A program made the translations under genes and the position numbers. This document shows, in pieces, positions 6,522 to 9,941 of a stretch of DNA of 9,941 bases. The notes under the pieces were generated by a model. It ran no database searches and was not told where the DNA came from. It worked only from the letters and a program-made list of their open reading frames with translations. This DNA is from an uncultured Oscillospiraceae bacterium (GTDB lineage Bacteria > Bacillota > Clostridia > Oscillospirales > Oscillospiraceae). Within the stretch, counting starts at the first letter, position 1. Each line of letters begins with the position of its first letter. The DNA is taken from the NCBI GenBank assembly GCA_949093475.1, contig CARXAY010000031.1, positions 1 to 9,941 on the forward strand, read 5' to 3'.

Positions 6522-9500
6522 TCATTGAAACAAAGGAGTAAAGTCAATATCTTCCTGCTGAACAAAAGAATTGACCCAAGCTTGGAATTGAGCAAAGATC
6601 TTCGTGTCGTTCAAATCAATTCCTAATCCACCCAGAATCTTTTGCCTGACTTCAAAGAATTGCTTAAAATCCACTGACTGCAGAATAGCATGGAGCTTCT
6701 CATAGCCTTGCATGGATGACGGCAGCACCTGCTTTTTGCCGGAAGCGTCCCCGTGCACGATCACGTAAAGAAATGCAAGGTGAAGCAGCCGTTCATTGTC
6801 TTCTTCCGGCAGCGCAAACAGGTCAATGAGCAGCGCCTCATAGTTCAGATACCCTATGGTCTGAATTGAACCGTTTGGCTCAAATAGGTAGATGTTTTTA
6901 AACAACAGTCGCCCGCAGAACAGCGGCATGAGATCCACCAGCGCACAGATGGCAAGGATAAACACAGCCATCCAGAACGCGGAATACATTGTGTTGATGT
7001 CCTTGCGGTGGGGATTTAGCCCTCCGCGCGTCAATATGTCAAGCCCAACGCGAAGGTCAGAATGGGCAATACTCTGGGCATAATTCTGGTATTCCCGCAC
7101 TTGAAAGGCCGGGGATTGGTCGGTCTGTCGGTCGTTTTGCAGGTCATCTTCCGTCTTCACCCCGGAGAGCACTTCATACACCTTAATAGACTTGTTTAAG
7201 TAGTCGTCTAACTTTGCGTGGTCATCAGCTTCTGGGTCATCGGCATCTGGATCAACCGCATCCAAATACGTTCGTATTATGTGCGGAAGCTCCCTCAGTT
7301 CTCCTCTGTCTGTTGCTTCTTCATTGCAGAGCGCAAGGATGTTTTCTTGGCGTGTGGTGATTTTGATGTTCTCATTCAAAGGCGAATAAAGAGTCTCCAT
7401 CAAAGTCTTTTTGCTGTTATCTTTACCGCGATAGCTTTCCCCGCGGTTCACTACGTCGGTAATATTTTGAGGGAAGGTTTCACCTTGTTGCGCAGTGACA
7501 TTATAAACAGCTTCTTCGACGCGCGCGTATTGGTTTAGCAGTTCCTTCAAAATTGTATATTTGTCGGCGTTGGAGATGGTTCGTGTTGCCAATGCACTTC
7601 CTGTTGAAGGATCGCCTGCCTGAACAAGCGTATGCGTACCACGGCCTGTTGCGGCGACCAAAACGCAAGCCACACGGACAGATCGTATGCCAACAGGCCT
7701 TTTCAGCTCTATTATGGTAATTGTATTGTCCTTCCCCAGCACCTTGGCATCCATGGTGGCAATAGCCCTTATAGCGGACACCAGATTTTCCAGTTCTTCC
7801 GTTTCAGCCTTATACAACGAGTGCCGATCTCGGGCAACAAAAGTCTCCGATCCTCTATTTCCCTCTGCAACTCCCGCCTCTTGGAAAAATGCCGTTATCG
7901 TTTCCCGATCCGTCAACGCTTGGGCGGAACGCTTCGTAAACTCGGCAAGAAACTCTGTCTCGTTTTCCTGATAAGTGTCCACCAACTGTTCGGCTAAGGG
8001 TATCAGGTTCAAATCATGCTCCGCCTTGTAGCGCACCTGGTCATAGACCTGCTGGCGCAGATCCGCAACATCGGCATAATAACCCAGCATATTGGTATAG
8101 GCAAAGGTGGTAGACACCATCATCAGCAGGAGGTAACAGAGCAGATAACGCTTCCACGGAGTAATGCGGCATCCCTGACTGCTGCCTACTTGCTCCTTCG
8201 CCTGTTTCCGCCGCGGGCCTTCCCGCATTCTCCGCTCGGCCGCTCCTTCGCCGGCCTTTAAGCCAAAAATCAGCATGGCTAACTGCACTGCAAAAGCGAT
8301 GGCCAGCGCGCAGACGATCAAAACCGGCGAATTATTTCCAGCGCTATTGCCGCTATAGAATTTTTTAAGCCCCCAAAACGTATTGATCAGCGAAGCCAAG
8401 GACGCAAAGCAGGCAGCCAGAAAGAGCGCCTTGTTCTTTTCCAACTCGTTTCGATAACCGGTAAAGATCTGAACGCCAGTGACCACAACAGATTTTGCTA
8501 CATTGCAGACTTTTCCCACTGCAAGAGGGATCAACGCCAACACGTCAGTAAGCATACCCAACAGATGCTTGATCAGCTCTACCGCGCTCATGTGCGCCGG
8601 AATTTTCTTGCTGGGCCGCTGCTTCTGCCTCTCTGCCTGAATGGCATTTTTTACCCCGCGGAAAATGCCATTGCATGCCCAAATCACAAAAGCGCCCAAA
8701 AGGATCGCTATAACAACGACCACGCAAAACATTAACAACAGCAGGATAATGTGCACCGCGCCCTTAAGCGTTGCGCCAGCGCCGCTGGCCAACGCCTCTT
8801 GGAAAAAACCAGATTGAAGCAAGCTGGACATCACTACAAACAGGGTAACGCATACTGCCGCTATTCCCATGATGCCCATGATCCTCCAAAGCCTGCGTTG
8901 ACCGTCTTCGCCTTCCAGCTTTTTGGTGATCTGAGACCAGTTCCTTTTTACCGCAACAACGAAGGAAATGAAGAGCACGATGGCAGTCACATAGATGGCC
9001 AGAATGAACAGGCTGGACAAAACGATCATCACGTTGTAAAGATACCCTGCAAAGCCAATGTCCCCTGTCTGCAGTTGGCTTAGGGTGGTGATCTGTTGGA
9101 TGAATGTTCCAAGCGATCCAATGATCCCCGCGATGGCATCCTGCGCTTGTTCCGGCCCAAAAACATAGGCAAAGATGCTGAGACCACTGACCCCCAGCGT
9201 CCCCTTCAGAATCTTCTCAAAGCTCCGTTCCCAAGCCTTTTCCTTTCCATCTGCAGTTTTTTGCTTTTCTTCTCCAGCGGGTTCTTCACCTGCCTTTGTA
9301 CGTTCTTCCTCAGAAGCAGTCTCTTGTACTTGCTTTTCCAGTTTCTTTTCTAAATAGGAAGAAAACCGTGCGGCCATTCGCGCGATGTAATGCTTCGCAA
9401 AGCGGATTGCCGCAAAAAACGCAAACAAGGCCATAATGCGCGTCAAGAGGTTGAGACCAATAAATCCGTGCAACGGTTCGGCCCGCAGTCCGCTTATATC

Positions 9501-9824
9501 CAAGAGGGGGTCAAGACGATCCACCAGCCATTGTAGCACCTCGTAAATGGTATACCCGGAAGATGCCGAAGGAATCACCGGGTGTAAGCTTACAAAGTAG
9601 CCAAGCCCTACAAAAGCCCCAACAATTGCAGTTGAGATACCCCATTCCGGTTTTGTCGGCTTTTCTCGCTTAACCTCCCGCGCCCCTTTTCGGAAGCGAG
9701 GGAATAAGTAAGCACAGAGCATCACCGCACACAGGCATAGCAACAGATTTGTAGCCGCACACAAAATGCGCAAGAAACCTGTTCCTACATTAGGGTTAAG
9801 ATAATCCCAAAAGCTCATGATCAT
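6522..9824 (-). CDS. Giant polytopic membrane protein of unknown function (1100 aa)
   Basis: I do not recognise this protein. Hydrophobic segments likely to cross the membrane lie at about 17-41, 63-83, 122-142, one within 207-245, 262-292, 314-335, 355-383, 465-484, 500-522, 559-578 and 946-970; 418-440 is borderline. A charged, Glu/Lys-rich stretch likely to form a coiled coil spans 155-205. Positively charged loops (RFRKGAREVKREK, KRNWSQITKK, RRMREGPRRK) put these parts in the cytoplasm. Residues about 579-945 then form one external domain, and 971-1100 a cytoplasmic tail. The external domain holds an acidic repeat (DPDADDPEADD, 858-868). I see no nucleotide-binding, protease, transport-family or cell-wall motif. 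Two starts are possible, 9824 and 9818; the upstream GAGAAAGAGAAGAG is a weak ribosome site. It has its own terminator; any upstream partners are outside the window. A sensor, secretion or transport scaffold would fit the shape but is only speculation. Confidence 0.85.
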   Translation of the reverse strand: MIMSFWDYLNPNVGTGFLRILCAATNLLLCLCAVMLCAYLFPRFRKGAREVKREKPTKPEWGISTAIVGAFVGLGYFVSLHPVIPSASSGYTIYEVLQWLVDRLDPLLDISGLRAEPLHGFIGLNLLTRIMALFAFFAAIRFAKHYIARMAARFSSYLEKKLEKQVQETASEEERTKAGEEPAGEEKQKTADGKEKAWERSFEKILKGTLGVSGLSIFAYVFGPEQAQDAIAGIIGSLGTFIQQITTLSQLQTGDIGFAGYLYNVMIVLSSLFILAIYVTAIVLFISFVVAVKRNWSQITKKLEGEDGQRRLWRIMGIMGIAAVCVTLFVVMSSLLQSGFFQEALASGAGATLKGAVHIILLLLMFCVVVVIAILLGAFVIWACNGIFRGVKNAIQAERQKQRPSKKIPAHMSAVELIKHLLGMLTDVLALIPLAVGKVCNVAKSVVVTGVQIFTGYRNELEKNKALFLAACFASLASLINTFWGLKKFYSGNSAGNNSPVLIVCALAIAFAVQLAMLIFGLKAGEGAAERRMREGPRRKQAKEQVGSSQGCRITPWKRYLLCYLLLMMVSTTFAYTNMLGYYADVADLRQQVYDQVRYKAEHDLNLIPLAEQLVDTYQENETEFLAEFTKRSAQALTDRETITAFFQEAGVAEGNRGSETFVARDRHSLYKAETEELENLVSAIRAIATMDAKVLGKDNTITIIELKRPVGIRSVRVACVLVAATGRGTHTLVQAGDPSTGSALATRTISNADKYTILKELLNQYARVEEAVYNVTAQQGETFPQNITDVVNRGESYRGKDNSKKTLMETLYSPLNENIKITTRQENILALCNEEATDRGELRELPHIIRTYLDAVDPDADDPEADDHAKLDDYLNKSIKVYEVLSGVKTEDDLQNDRQTDQSPAFQVREYQNYAQSIAHSDLRVGLDILTRGGLNPHRKDINTMYSAFWMAVFILAICALVDLMPLFCGRLLFKNIYLFEPNGSIQTIGYLNYEALLIDLFALPEEDNERLLHLAFLYVIVHGDASGKKQVLPSSMQGYEKLHAILQSVDFKQFFEVRQKILGGLGIDLNDTKIFAQFQAWVNSFVQQEDIDFTPLFQ
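7222..7251 (-). repeat. Imperfect 15-nt tandem duplication inside the large membrane gene
   Basis: Two adjacent 15-nt units (7222-7236 and 7237-7251) match at 12 of 15 positions. They encode the acidic pair PDADD/PEADD in the external domain. This is probably a local slippage duplication kept in frame. Confidence 0.6.
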
Positions 9825-9941
9825 CCACTCTTCTCTTTCTCTCGCTTAGACTCAAAAGTGTAGTATGAAACGGCTATAACATATTAGGGCTCTAAAGCTT
9901 CGTATCAAAGCTAATATAAATGCAGCTACATTATATATGAT
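9825..9941 (-). promoter_or_regulatory. AT-rich leader of the large membrane gene with a candidate -10 box
   Basis: No gene is visible in this stretch. On the minus strand TATAAT occurs at 9930-9935; its -35 box would be outside the window, so the promoter cannot be confirmed. A 7-bp hairpin (AGCTTTG, loop ATA, CGAAGCT, one G-T pair) lies downstream at about 9897-9913. If transcription starts near 9923, the leader is about 100 nt. Confidence 0.35.

Noticed and set aside
7218..9357. Several plus-strand open frames of 60-121 codons inside the large gene
   Set aside because: They are antisense to one uninterrupted 1100-codon frame with coherent membrane topology, and none has a ribosome site or domain.

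Overview
The window looks like chromosomal DNA of a gut-type Firmicute of class Clostridia, probably Oscillospiraceae or a near relative. This is an inference from three things: strong AGGAGG-type ribosome binding sites, an S-layer homology protein and a mucin-type surface glycosidase in GC-rich DNA, and tRNA genes that encode their own CCA end. Every gene I can support is on the minus strand, so the window reads right to left. I see no convincing plus-strand gene.

Right part (about 6456-9941): one very large gene (6522-9824) encodes an 1100-residue polytopic membrane protein. I do not recognise it. It has about ten membrane segments, a charged cytoplasmic coil, one external domain of about 365 residues and a cytoplasmic C-terminal domain. 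By eye its DNA has lower GC (about 40-52% in sampled lines) than the genes to its left. It ends in its own terminator and is the best candidate here for something undescribed.

Middle (6156-6421): a compact tRNA operon holds tRNA-Thr(TGT) and then tRNA-Tyr(GTA). It has a near-consensus promoter and an 11-bp terminator that begins at the encoded CCA of tRNA-Tyr.

Centre-left (2557-6112): a secreted protein with three C-terminal SLH repeats (4310-6040) has its own -10 box and a terminator. After it comes a two-gene unit, an ECF-type sigma factor with a C-terminal extension (3337-4182) followed 11 nt later by a DUF2461 protein (2642-3325). Between the SLH gene's terminator and the sigma start lies a TGTCACA/CGTC pair that looks like an ECF-type promoter, so the sigma factor may transcribe its own operon. 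A strong 13-bp hairpin terminator ends the unit.

Left (1-2542): a secreted GH84 beta-N-acetylglucosaminidase runs off the left edge just as a carbohydrate-binding (discoidin-like) domain begins. It has a textbook promoter (TTGACA, 17 nt, TATGAT with an extended -10) and a leader of about 130 nt.

The genes look like independent transcription units rather than one pathway. The common theme is the cell envelope: a secreted glycosidase, an S-layer-anchored protein, a possibly envelope-responsive sigma factor and a giant membrane protein. No CRISPR array, insertion sequence, integrase or phage gene is visible.
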